Assembly (NCBI GenBank): GCA_963920765.1
Contig: OY987246.1
Coordinates: 7,256,501-7,320,500, forward strand
Source of the DNA: Ulota crispa
Taxonomy: Eukaryota; Streptophyta; Bryopsida; Orthotrichales; Orthotrichaceae
DNA length: 64,000 nt
Direction: 5' to 3'
The notes beneath the pieces were generated by a model, which searched no databases, was not told where the DNA came from, and worked only from the letters and a program-made list of their open reading frames with translations. Below, one piece after another: positions 55,490-64,000 of this stretch (within the stretch, counting starts at the first letter, position 1; the number at the start of each line of letters is the position of its first letter). Position numbers and translations under genes: made by a program.

Positions 55490-56870
55490 TAAGACTCTTA
55501 GCAAAGGTTTGAGCCCTCCAAGAGCCCCATACAAAGTCTCTAAAGGGGTCTTAACCCCTAAAGGCCTAGCTGTCTCCCCGGGGGACAGTTGAGATTTTGG
55601 GCATGTACCTATAGCTAATCTAGTTTTTGTGATATTTTAAAAAATTTATTGAAGGTGGGGAGTTCCAAGACTTATTCGGGAATCTAATTTTTTTGTCATT
55701 CTGACATTTGACAAAGAAGTTATGCAAGAATTTCTGTTGCCCAGGGGAGGGAGGGCAATCCGGGCAACCCAAAAACTTCTTAAAAATTTGTATTTTCTAA
55801 AAATAGAAATATAAAATTGGTTCTTTAGATTTTTTTTATATGTGGAAAGCTCTGAATCATTCAACTTCAATTGATGAGATGAGAGTTATGAGATGTTTTA
55901 GTTTGTGGGCAGTTATAGATTCTCTACTCTAAAATAAACTTTGAAGTCCTTTATTTTCCATAATTTTTAATATTTTGGAAAAAATACTAAACCAAAGGAA
56001 GTAGATTGTTTATCACAACATTATAACCGTTGAGATTTTCATTTTTTCATTTTAATAATTAAATTCTTAACAATTTAGTGATTTGACTCATTCTCTACTT
56101 CTTTTTACTTACTATTTTCCCCCATGTGTTGTATAGTTCCAATTGATTTGAAAATTCTCCCACACATACCTAACTTGGTTTTCTATTTTGGAAAAATAAA
56201 CCTCAACTTTGTGTAGAGTAATTTTTTTCATGTAAGTGTGGACAAAGGCTTCTGAATTTTTTTGGATAGCACAAAAAGAACCCTTTTTTTTTCACTTTAG
56301 ATGTAAATATCTCCCTCCTCTCCATCTAGAATGACATGATTTTTTCCCACAAGTACCTCTTCTAGTCTAAGGCAAGATCTTATGGTTGGATTTGCAAAAC
56401 AAACTTTATTTCCTACTTTCTACTCATTCCCCAAAGTGGCACTTAACAATGACTTTCACTAGAGAAAACTGCTTGGGCCTTTAGGGGTTAAAACACGTAC
56501 TTATTACAACAAACAAATCATTAATCCCCTATTTCTGCTCACTCTTTGAATTCAATGCAATCATGAAAACTATACTATTATGTTGTCCCTATTGGACAAA
56601 AACTATGGGTGCAAATGTACAATTGGACCATAAATTATACTTTTACTCTATTTGAATAGATGAGTGAAGTACTTGGATAATGACTTGAGTACATTTACAT
56701 ATTTTATGAGTGCAATGCCTTTTTTATTATTTTGGATTGTGCATGTGGCTTAGGTCCTTCATACAAGGTAGCAATGCGTATGAGAGCCCTTTTCTTGCAC
56801 TCGCTCTAGCCAATTAATAGCTTGGTTTATCAAACCATAGGGGGCTCTTGGAGGGTTCAAACTTTTGCTA
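55490..56870. mobile_element. Larger element with inverted ends, hosting a TTAA element
   Basis: TTAGCAAAGGTTTGAGCCCT...CCAAGAGCCCC at about 55498-55530 is matched in reverse by GGGGCTCTTGGAGGGTTCAA...CTTTTGCTAA at about 56842-56873. The interior includes 55555-56487. Family and target duplication unknown. Confidence 0.5.
55555..56487. mobile_element. TTAA-flanked piggyBac-like MITE, family II (933 bp)
   Basis: TTAA at 55551-55554 and 56488-56491 flanks CCCCTAAAGGCCTAGC and GCTTGGGCCTTTAGGGG. The internal sequence is close to 35598-36474 and inverse to 28310-29240. Best-preserved copy of its family here. Confidence 0.88.
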
Positions 56871-56899
56871 ATGGTGAATTGAAACATCTTATTATATTT

Positions 56900-57200
56900 G
56901 GAAAAATTTCATGGATACCCCTGAAGTTTGCAATGCCCTTGCTTTTTCATAAATTTCACAGATACCCTTGGACCAAAATTTTCAAGTGTTTTTTTTTGTT
57001 GTGCTTGCCGCTTTCCTTCTTCCTTGTGCGCATGCATAACAAGAAAGATGTAGTGTGCGCACAAAGGGAGAAGGGAAGTGGCATGCACAACAAAAAAATT
57101 GCTTGAAAATTTTGGTCCAAGGGTATCTGTGAAATTTCTGAAAAAGCAGGGGTATCTATGAAATTATTGCATACTTTAGGGGTATCCATGTAATTTTGCC
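56900..57200. mobile_element. Fold-back element with 8-bp target duplication (301 bp)
   Basis: GGAAAAATTTCATGGATACC and GGTATCCATGTAATTTTGCC are inverted ends; TTATATTT flanks both sides (56892-56899, 57201-57208). Inside, TTTCACAGATACCCTTGGACC and its complement form inner arms around TTTTGTTGTGC. The duplication length suits hAT or an imperfect Mutator-type event. Opposite-strand frames here are one palindrome read twice. A truncated relative lies at 15522-15792. Confidence 0.75.
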
Positions 57201-57212
57201 TTATATTTTTAT

Positions 57213-58094
57213 CCATGAAAGACCACGGAGCCCACTTTGGGCTGTTTGGATATTTGGGCAAGCATTCTCCGTGCAAATACTTGAGATAAGAGTATGAAAA
57301 TAAAGTTGTATGTGCTCATATTGAAAAGCTTACATTCCTCCCCAAAAATAGTTGGAATTGAATAATTTATGAGTGAGATACGATACCATACATGATTTAG
57401 GTGTCAACATAGGCACCCCTAAAAAAATCAAAAACAAAGAGATTGGGAAGGATGTTGCCCACAAAGTGTTCAAAAGCACTTTATAATGGCTTGGTCAATG
57501 GGCAAAATTTGCAATCAACTTTCTTTGACTTCATAATAGCTTCTATTTTACTTTTTATTTTTAGTAAAAATTCTTTTGGTAAGTACTCTACTTGATGCTC
57601 TAGGTTTACACCTTGCAAAATTTGTAATTGAGATTTATTATTATTAGATTCCTTGTAAGAATCTCTTCACTAAAGTTTTTCTTAGTGTAATGATAATTTC
57701 AATGAAGTAGTTTCCACTTCTAATTTTTTTCCACTATGTTCTAAGCATTGGATGATCATGAAATTTGTGAGGCATATAGCTAACTTCATGCTCTATAAGA
57801 AATTCAAATTGCACATGAAATTCATGAAGTAGAAGATATCATTTTGGATGACCAATAATAAAAATTGACACTGTAGAGAAGCTTTAAAAAAACTTTTGAT
57901 CCTACTTTGAGTGTTATTATCTAGTTAAATATGTCCTTACAAAGTCTGAAATTTTGAGAGGGTTTACATTAGTAAGCAACAAAATAGATCCTGTGATTGA
58001 ATTTTTGAAAAAAAATATAAAATTTGGTCCACTAATTGTTTCATTGAGAGATTTTCAAACCATTTGAGCATGTAAACATAGAGGAATTTAGGGG
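57213..58094. mobile_element. Probable TTAA-type element with decayed left end
   Basis: The right end GAGGAATTTAGGGG precedes TTAA at 58095-58098. A left end CCATGAAAGACCACGGAGCCC near 57213 is plausible, with TTTGGGCTG nearby as in family III/33625, but the left TTAA is lost. No gene inside. Confidence 0.45.
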
Positions 58095-58386
58095 TTAAAA
58101 AATACCTTGTTTATTTTCTATAATCAACTACAAAAAATACTGTCGGCAGTGACATGTCCAAATTGACTAAAATGTCCAAATTGACAAAATTTTGACAATA
58201 AAATATCCAAATCAGCATGACCTAACTGACATAAAAATGTCCAAATTGACATTATTATCTTGTAGTGATCATTTTCAAAATTTTATTTGCTAATGTTTCA
58301 TTTCATATTCATCCATCAACATTATTGATTCAATTCAAAAAATATACAAAAAATTGCTTATATTGTCATTTGAATTATATATTCAA

Positions 58387-58818
58387 GGGAAAATTACAAA
58401 TAGGGGCATGAAAACGTAAAATATTACAAATAGGGGCGCAGTTTCAAAATAATTGCAAATAGGGGCACAATTTCAAACAAAAAAAGTATTTTTTTGTAAT
58501 TTTTTGTGGTTAGGACATTGGTTGATTTAGATACATCACATTAAATGTTAGCTAACTTCCAAAAAACTAAAATCTCTCCAAATCAAGCCTAAATAAAGAA
58601 ATCTAAATAAATGAGATGGCAATTTTTGAAGATGTTAAAGTTTTTTGGATGTTAGCTAACATTTAATGTGATGTATCTAAATCAACCAATGTCCTAACCA
58701 CAAAAAATTACAAAAAATTACATTTTTTTTAAAATTGTGCCCCTATTAGTAATTATTTTGAAACTATGCCCCTATTTGTAATATTTTACAATTTCATGCC
58801 CCTATTTGTAATTTCCCC
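58387..58818. mobile_element. Mutator-like MITE with long inverted ends and 9-bp duplication (432 bp)
   Basis: A perfect 9-bp direct repeat TATATTCAA (58378-58386 and 58819-58827) flanks GGGAAAATTACAAATAGGGG and CCCCTATTTGTAATTTCCCC. Each arm is about 180 bp; the inner arms (TGTTAGCTAACATTTAATGT region and GGACATTGGTTGATTTAGAT region) are nearly perfect complements. The terminal part repeats ACAAATAGGGGC three times. Long arms plus 9-bp duplication identify it as Mutator-like. Confidence 0.88.
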
Positions 58819-58879
58819 TATATTCAATGTCATAATACATCATTTGTTTATTAACATTGTTTTTGTACTTAGTTATTAA

Positions 58880-59805
58880 CCCCTAAAGGACCATTGTCCA
58901 TTCAAGGGATAAATGAGATTTTATGCAAGTACCTATGGTCTCAATTTTTGTTTTTGTTTTTTGAAACTCTTTTTGAAGATAGGAAAATGCACTAGCTTTT
59001 GGGGGATACAATTTTTATTCCAATAAATGCCAAGGAGCAAAAGTTATGCCCAAATAAGCAAAAGTTTGGGGGGTCTAGGCAGCAAATGAAATTTTGCAAA
59101 AACTTGATTTTTTTTTTTTTTTTGATTTTGTTTGCTTGTAGATTATATCTTTGTTTACATTTAAAGATTTGATTCATTCCATTTGGATTAGTTATGAGGA
59201 AGTTATGGACAATCTTGTTTTTTGGGCAACTCAAGCATCCTCTTGAAAAATAACTTATAAACTTCATTTTTGAATGCAAATTTAACATTTTTGCACAAAA
59301 AACTATTGGAGAGGGTGAAGATTTCTTGCTAGAACAATCTCACCATTGGGATTATTGTGTTTCAATTCCATTGCAAGGATATTAACAATATAAGTTTTTG
59401 TTCAATCTCAAACCTTCTTCTATTTAATGTTTTTTTTAAGAATGAGAATCAAGTATTTTTTGTTTTGGTTTTTTTCTAAAGATTTCCAACTCAATTCCCC
59501 ACCATAAAAAAATAAACCTCAAAACTCCATAGTGCAAAAAATTTAAGTTAAAAAAGTTCAAAGTCAAATATTTTAGTTGTGCAAGGTGCAAAAAAGCTTG
59601 TTTTCTACACTTTAAACACAAATATCTTGCAATTCATGCTGTCAAAGTTTTTAAGTTTAGGATGACACATTCTTTTACAAGTCTAGTACAAGATCTTATG
59701 GTCAAATATGCAAAAAGACCAATTTTCAAACTTTTTTACTCTTTGTCATAGAAGTGGCAGTTTTGAGTCTCTTTTGACAAAATAAAAGCCATGGTCCTTT
59801 AGGGG
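58880..59805. mobile_element. TTAA-flanked piggyBac-like MITE, family I, inverted copy (926 bp)
   Basis: TTAA at 58876-58879 and 59806-59809 flanks CCCCTAAAGGACCATTG and CATGGTCCTTTAGGGG. Full-length inverse sibling of 4897-5814 (TTTTGACAAAATAAA(A)GCCATGG, AAGTTATGGACAATCTTG). No coding sequence. Confidence 0.9.
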
Positions 59806-59856
59806 TTAAACCAAGTATTGAAGATTTATTTATATTTGAAGGAATCTAGTTGCTAT

Positions 59857-60172
59857 TTGTTTGGATCAAAGGATTTGTTTCATCTTTATCATTCTAAAGT
59901 TATACTCAAAAAGAAAAAGGTGTGCTTAAATTTAAAACTAAAAATATAGGACTTCTGTGTTACGTTAAGCAAAAATGCATCAAAAATTAATATTGGTACA
60001 AGAATATTTCAACAAAAATTTGTATTTATCTTATTTTCTTTCAATGAAGTGATAATGTTGTGATTAAATGAATGATGGACCACTTGGATAAATCAAAATC
60101 TGCATTAAAAATCACATTTCATATTCACTGGGTGTCCTATTAACAATTTAAGGTTTCGCGTTAGCAATTCCC
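59857..60172. mobile_element. Truncated Mutator-like MITE (GGGAATT family)
   Basis: The right end TTTCGCGTTAGCAATTCCC and interior (TGGATCAAA(G)GATTTG, AAAATATAGGACTTC, GAATGATGGACCAC) match 60535-61307. The left terminus is missing, so only about 315 bp remain. Confidence 0.7.
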
Positions 60173-60534
60173 TATATATATTACAAGAACAATGAATTAG
60201 TGCATGTATTCGAAAAAGCTGTGAACCCAAGTTGTGCATACAATTCTCACAAATCATCCTTAGACTACATTTAAGTTTAGAAAAATATGTTTATGTATTA
60301 ACTTAAAGAGAACTCATACCTTGTTGATAAACAATCGTGTTTGTCAAAGAAATTTGCTTCATAATAGGTGACCTCATCGTAGAATTGACTTGATGATGAA
60401 GTTACATCAGTACACGCTAATAATGTTAATTTGGGCATTTTTGGTTAATATGGACATGTCAATTTGGATATTTTTTGGATCAATTTAGACATATTTAGTT
60501 AATTTGGACGTGTCACTTTGGATAGTTTTTTGTA

Positions 60535-61307
60535 GGGAATTACTACTGCGACACCCTAAATTGCTAACAAGACACCCCTCATGAGCATGAAGTGTGATTT
60601 TTAATGCTATTTTTTCAATTTGGATCAAAAGATTTGTTTTACCTTTATTATTATAAGGTTACATTCAAAAAAGAAATGTGCTTAAAATTGAAACTAAAAA
60701 TATAGGACTCTTGAATTACTTAAAGCAAAAATACATCAAAAAAGTAGTATTTGTGCAATAATATTTCAATTAAAATTTGTATTTGTCTTGTTTTCTTTCA
60801 AAGAGGTGGTAATGCTGTGATTGAATGAATGATGGACCACGTGATTAAATAAAAAATAACACTAAATTATCAAATTTCATGCTCACAAGAATGTCCCATT
60901 AGCAATTTAGGGTGTCACGATAGTAAGGTAGCCACACTCATGGGCGTGACATCCCCATGGGCGTCACTGACAAAGTCAGGGTGGTTATGGGTACTGAAGT
61001 GATAGTTATGTGTGACAAAGTGATGGTTGTCGGTGACTCCATGACGGTTTTGAGTACCCATCTCACTATTTAAGAACCAACAAGCCTTGTTTTTAGCATC
61101 TCTTACACATGGTTCTTACAATTTCAATGATTTTGGACTTTAAAAAATCTTTGTGGACAAATGCTTAGAGTTGGAATCTTGAGATTGATGCCAATATTTT
61201 TGATTTCCATTTCCTAACATACAGTATTTTTTTCAAAGTTAGTCAATTATTTTACCTACTCCAAAACCCTTTTTTCCACACTTATAGGTGCACGTACCTT
61301 AATTCCC
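60535..61307. mobile_element. Mutator-like MITE (GGGAATT family), hosting a TA element
   Basis: It begins GGGAATTACTACTGCGACAC and, after the insert, ends ATTCCC at 61307. Flanks TTTTTTGTA and TTTTCTATA agree at 7 of 9 positions. The tail is split by the family A element 60926-61299; joined across, TAGTAATTCCC resembles the intact end TTAGCAATTCCC. It preserves the unoccupied TTAA (60720-60723) for the insertion at 4897-5814. Confidence 0.8.
60926..61299. mobile_element. TA-flanked MITE, family A, copy 4 (374 bp)
   Basis: AGGTAGCCACACTCATGGGC and CACTTATAGGTGCACGTACCT lie between TA dinucleotides (60924-60925, 61300-61301). Its CTCACTATTTAAGAACCAAC shows the site without the TTAA insertion found in copy 3. 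Confidence 0.88.
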
Positions 61308-61837
61308 TTTTCTATATTATGCATAATAACAAAATGTGGGTCACGTGCCATGGCTCTATTGAAAGCACCTACAGTTGGCCCACGCACATGTGCCTTAACC
61401 CGAAAATATGGCCCCCTGTTTGGGACTGAGGGTCCTGTACGTGAGAGAACCCTCTCTCACGTACTGGACCCTCCGTCCCAAAAAGGGGCCCAATTCCCGG
61501 GTTAGGGCGCATGTGCGTGGGTCGAGTAATTAACTTACCATGAGGATCAAGAGCTTGGGAGTTGGGACCTGTGCTGACCTCCTGGACGATGAAATGTTCA
61601 TTCTGGGAACATTTCCGGAGAAACATGTTAACATTGGGTACATCTCTTAGGGCGCCCCCAATCCAGAAGCCCGAACTGAACAGGGAGGTGTGCCTTGTTG
61701 CAGCGGATTGCGATGCTTTGAAGGTTTAGGGTTTCGGCTTTTCTAGGATTCAGGCCTCATGTGGTGAGACGAGTGCCAGGCGGTGGCGGAGGGGCTGCTC
61801 TACAGTACGTTGTGATCGATTCGGAAAGCTGGTAGCG
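61308..61837 (+). promoter_or_regulatory. Upstream region and leader of VIP5/RTF1
   Basis: It contains a 146-bp hairpin (61376-61521, separate entry). From about 61640 the GC content rises and CT/GC-rich sequence leads to the start codon at 61838. A frame on the minus strand (61369-61626) is the hairpin read through and not a gene. Confidence 0.4.
61376..61521. repeat. 146-bp fold-back repeat, MITE-like
   Basis: CCCACGCACATGTGCCTTAA and its complement TTAGGGCGCATGTGCGTGGG form the outer arms. Inner arms include GGGACTGAGGGTCC / GGACCCTCCGTCCC and GTACGTGAGAGA / TCTCTCACGTAC around the centre near 61451. No target duplication identified. Confidence 0.8.
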
Positions 61838-63851
61838 ATGGCGGATTACGAGTTAGAGGAGGCGTTGCTGGAAGCTGCAGGTCGGCCTAAAGAAGGCGGG
61901 GGTCGCTCGCACACGCCATCCTCCAACAAGCGGCGGCGTGCTTCGTCCATGAGCTCGGACGACCGCAGCGATTCCAGTCCTGATAACGATGACGAAGACG
62001 ACGATGACGAGTTTGATGACAGAGGAGGCGGGCGTTCTGGCGAGCAGGCCAAAGGTTCCAAAATGCCTCTCAAGAAACGGTACTATATTCCACCGCACTT
62101 TCCACTTCATTGTTGATATAGTGCATGACACTTACAACCAACAACTATTGGCCAAACAAGAAATACTAAGGCACAACACATATACTCATTAGCTCAAAAG
62201 TAGTTTCATAACCAAGTGGGACAAACCCTAAGCTTCATTTTGGTGGACTTAAATTTTTTATAACTTTTTTTTTGACAAAGCCTTAGGCTAACCACTTGAA
62301 TTGGGAGTTGTTGGTTATAAGTGTCATGCACTGTATATCCCTAAGAAATTAAACCTAATCTACACTGTAATCCCCTCGGAGGCTCCATTTCAGTATCTTT
62401 TGAAAGTCTAAAGGTGAAGTCTCGATGAGCATCTCCAAACCCTAAAATTCAATGTGACGACTAATCTGCATGCTCCGAGACATGATTCGTTTGTTGTTAT
62501 TTTAATCGGCAGTACCTGACACGAGTTAGGAGGATTATGTCGCTTAAGCGTCCGAAGATGCGGGATGGCTCGTAGAATCTCAGCGAGCCTTTTAAGTGAG
62601 GGCTCATTTAATATTTTCGTGAAGAATTTTCTATAGCAAGTGTTATGGTTGATAGAGCTTGATTTGAGTTCGATTGTCAATCTGCACATAGTGGAACCCT
62701 AGTATAAGGTTTTGGTTGTGGAAACCTAAAATACAATGCGACGATTAGTTTGCATGCTTCGAGACATATTTCTTGTTAGTTTGATCGGTTTCCTAGCTGT
62801 GCCTGACCCCGGGCGAGGAGGATTATGCTAATTTAGATGCAGGGTTGTTCGTAATACCCGTCCAAAGTGGGAGTCTTTCTCGTGAGCATTTTTTCAATGT
62901 CGGTTTGATGGATTACCCGCAGCTGTTGTTATGATTAGTGGAGCTTGGTTTAGGTCCAGTTGTCAGTTTGCATATGGTGATGTAAGGTTTTGATTGTGAA
63001 AACTTATAAAACTTATAAAACTTTAACCTCTGAAGCACCGAAAGTCCTTGATTGAGATTCACGTAATTTTTTTGCAGTTTTGAAAAGGTCTTCTGGAAAT
63101 TTCGTTTGTTTATTGCTGTTAGTTTTTTTGACTAAGATGCAATGTTCGTCAATGATTCTGGTGATATAGAATTTGGCCTTATCTGATTTTTCTTTTTCAT
63201 TGTATGATCGGTCGAGTTGTTTATCTTAAAACCATGAATCTTTGGTCTTTCAGGGGTTAGTTAACCGACATTTCCTTGTTTAGTGTTGTAAGGGACTAGT
63301 TGTAACTGGATTCTTTCCATGAGAAGTGTGTTCTTTGCATCTGTATGTGGTTTGTTAGTGGTGATTTTGATGGCCAGTCGTGCTTGCAGTTTCGAATCAT
63401 CAGACAAGGATGGAGAGGACGGTCCGAGAGATGATGGTTACAATAGTGAATTTTCTTACGGAAGCGATTTGTACAAAGATGAAGAAGACAGGCACAACTT
63501 GGCGCAAATGACAGAGCTTGAACGTGAGATGGAGTTAGCAGAACGTAGCGAAAAGCGAGACACTTGGCTTGCATTGAGGAAAAGTCGGGGGAACAGACAA
63601 GCCGCAGCTGCTTCGTCAAGACCGAGCCACAGACGAGAGAAAGACCTTGGTCCTCCATCTTCTCGAATGCGTTCATCAGTGAGAGAAGGTACTCGAAGTA
63701 AGAAGGAGAATGCTCTCAATGAGCTTGTGGCCCGGAGACAGAAGGCTCAAGAACCTAGCTCACTACGAAAGAGACGGGATTCAGGTGTGACGCCTAGTAG
63801 GGAGACCCATTCTCCTGGAAGAAAGAAGCCCCGCGAGAGTCCGAGTTACAG
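61838..63851 (+). CDS. VIP5: VIP5/RTF1, PAF1-complex subunit, 5' exons only
   Basis: Two coding exons are inside the window, 61838-62079 and 63390-63851, joined in phase 2 (CG + T gives Arg); the gene continues past the right edge after donor AG/GTGAG. RTF1 belongs to the PAF1 complex, which travels with RNA polymerase II and promotes histone H2B ubiquitylation and H3K4 methylation; the Arabidopsis VIP5 member supports FLC expression. The start MADYELEEALLEAAGR, the Ser/Asp/Glu-rich acidic stretch (SSPDNDDEDDDDEFDD), MPLKKR, and then GSDLYKDEEDRHNLAQMTEL and EREMELAERSEKRD follow the family order. The Plus3 domain lies downstream. The LEAEREDR-type charged segment after PLKKR in Arabidopsis is not present, so it is either lost or on a short exon I did not find in the 1.3-kb intron. 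Confidence 0.9.
62115..62340. mobile_element. MITE in VIP5/RTF1 intron 1 (about 226 bp)
   Basis: GTGCATGACACTTACAACCA and TGGTTATAAGTGTCATGCAC are inverted ends of about 30 bp, with TATA-type sequence outside both. The interior has further inverted pieces (AACCAAGTGG / CTAACCACTT). Family not decided. Confidence 0.75.
63027..63256. mobile_element. TTAA-type piggyBac-like MITE in VIP5/RTF1 intron 1 (230 bp)
   Basis: TTAA at 63023-63026 precedes CCTCTGAAGCACCGAAAG; the right end CTTTGGTCTTTCAGGGG is followed by TTAG, a one-base change from TTAA. It ends about 130 bases before the exon 2 acceptor. Confidence 0.7.
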
Positions 63852-64000
63852 GTGAGACAGAGATACCTCTTTTTTGCATTCAAATGTTAGGTGATGCATA
63901 GGTTTGTTGGAGTTTTGGAGTATTGAATAAGGCAGACGATGCTATTTGCGTCACTTTGTGCATATTAGTATGTAGGACTATGGCTTTTGGGAGATGTATA
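63852..64000 (+). other. Start of VIP5/RTF1 intron 2
   Basis: The sequence after the GTGAGACAG donor is T/G-rich, without a further exon before the window ends. Confidence 0.7.

Noticed and set aside
4893-59809. Scattered CCCTAAA motifs as interstitial telomere repeats
   Set aside because: Each occurs once, directly beside TTAA, and is inverted at the other end of an element; they are transposon termini, not telomeric arrays.
61369-61626. 85-residue minus-strand frame
   Set aside because: It reads through the 146-bp hairpin and has no protein-like features.
1-64000. LTR retrotransposon or other virus-like fossils
   Set aside because: I saw no paired long terminal repeats, primer-binding site or recognisable polyprotein remnants.

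Overview
The window is nuclear DNA of a streptophyte, that is a land plant or a close algal relative. The evidence is spliceosomal introns with GT/AG ends, a magnesium-dechelatase (STAY-GREEN) gene with a plastid-type leader, plant-type Elongin C, Costars and VIP5/RTF1 genes, and a nuclear fragment of plastid 16S rRNA. A flowering plant seems unlikely because the GT47 gene is EXT1-like and intergenic DNA is crowded with unusual DNA transposons. I cannot name the species.

Six genes are supported. An EXT1-like exostosin glycosyltransferase (6889-8220, +, two exons). A Costars-family protein (18886-19556, +, two exons). STAY-GREEN (37315-40319, +, five exons). A small LEA-like protein (44177-45855, +, three exons, with a G-box upstream). 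Elongin C (47795-48619, -, three coding exons). The first two coding exons of VIP5/RTF1 (61838 to the right edge, +). They are unrelated housekeeping, stress and chloroplast genes, each an independent unit in a GC-richer island; no operon-like logic is expected.

The rest is mostly short non-autonomous DNA transposons. The main discovery is a large set of elements flanked by TTAA, with termini close to CCC(C/T)TAAAGG, that is piggyBac-like signatures. About 22 copies in several length families (roughly 225, 375-465, 535, 640 and 930 bp) cover about 14 kb, over a fifth of the window. Three insertions are supported by related unoccupied copies in the same window: 4897-5814, 16602-17426 and 42941-43312. 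Many sit end to end sharing one TTAA (22117-22969, 24511-26304, 12512-13573). A second set has a TA duplication and termini AGGTAGG (Tc1/mariner-like). Others are Mutator-like (9-bp duplications), pogo/Emigrant-like and PIF/Harbinger-like. I found no transposase gene for any of them and no retroviral or LTR element.

Region by region: 1-4686 old repeats; 4687-6033 a Mutator-like element holding a TTAA element; 6.1-8.4 kb the GT47 gene; 9.7-10.1 kb plastid 16S fragment; 10.6-17.5 kb repeats; 17.7-19.6 kb a TA element and the Costars gene; 21-26.4 kb dense TTAA clusters plus a promoter-like G-box/CRE cluster with no recognisable gene; 26.4-36.5 kb repeats; 36.6-40.4 kb STAY-GREEN; 41-43.5 kb MITEs; 44-49.1 kb LEA-like and Elongin C genes; 49.2-61.3 kb AT-rich repeats; 61.8-64 kb VIP5/RTF1.
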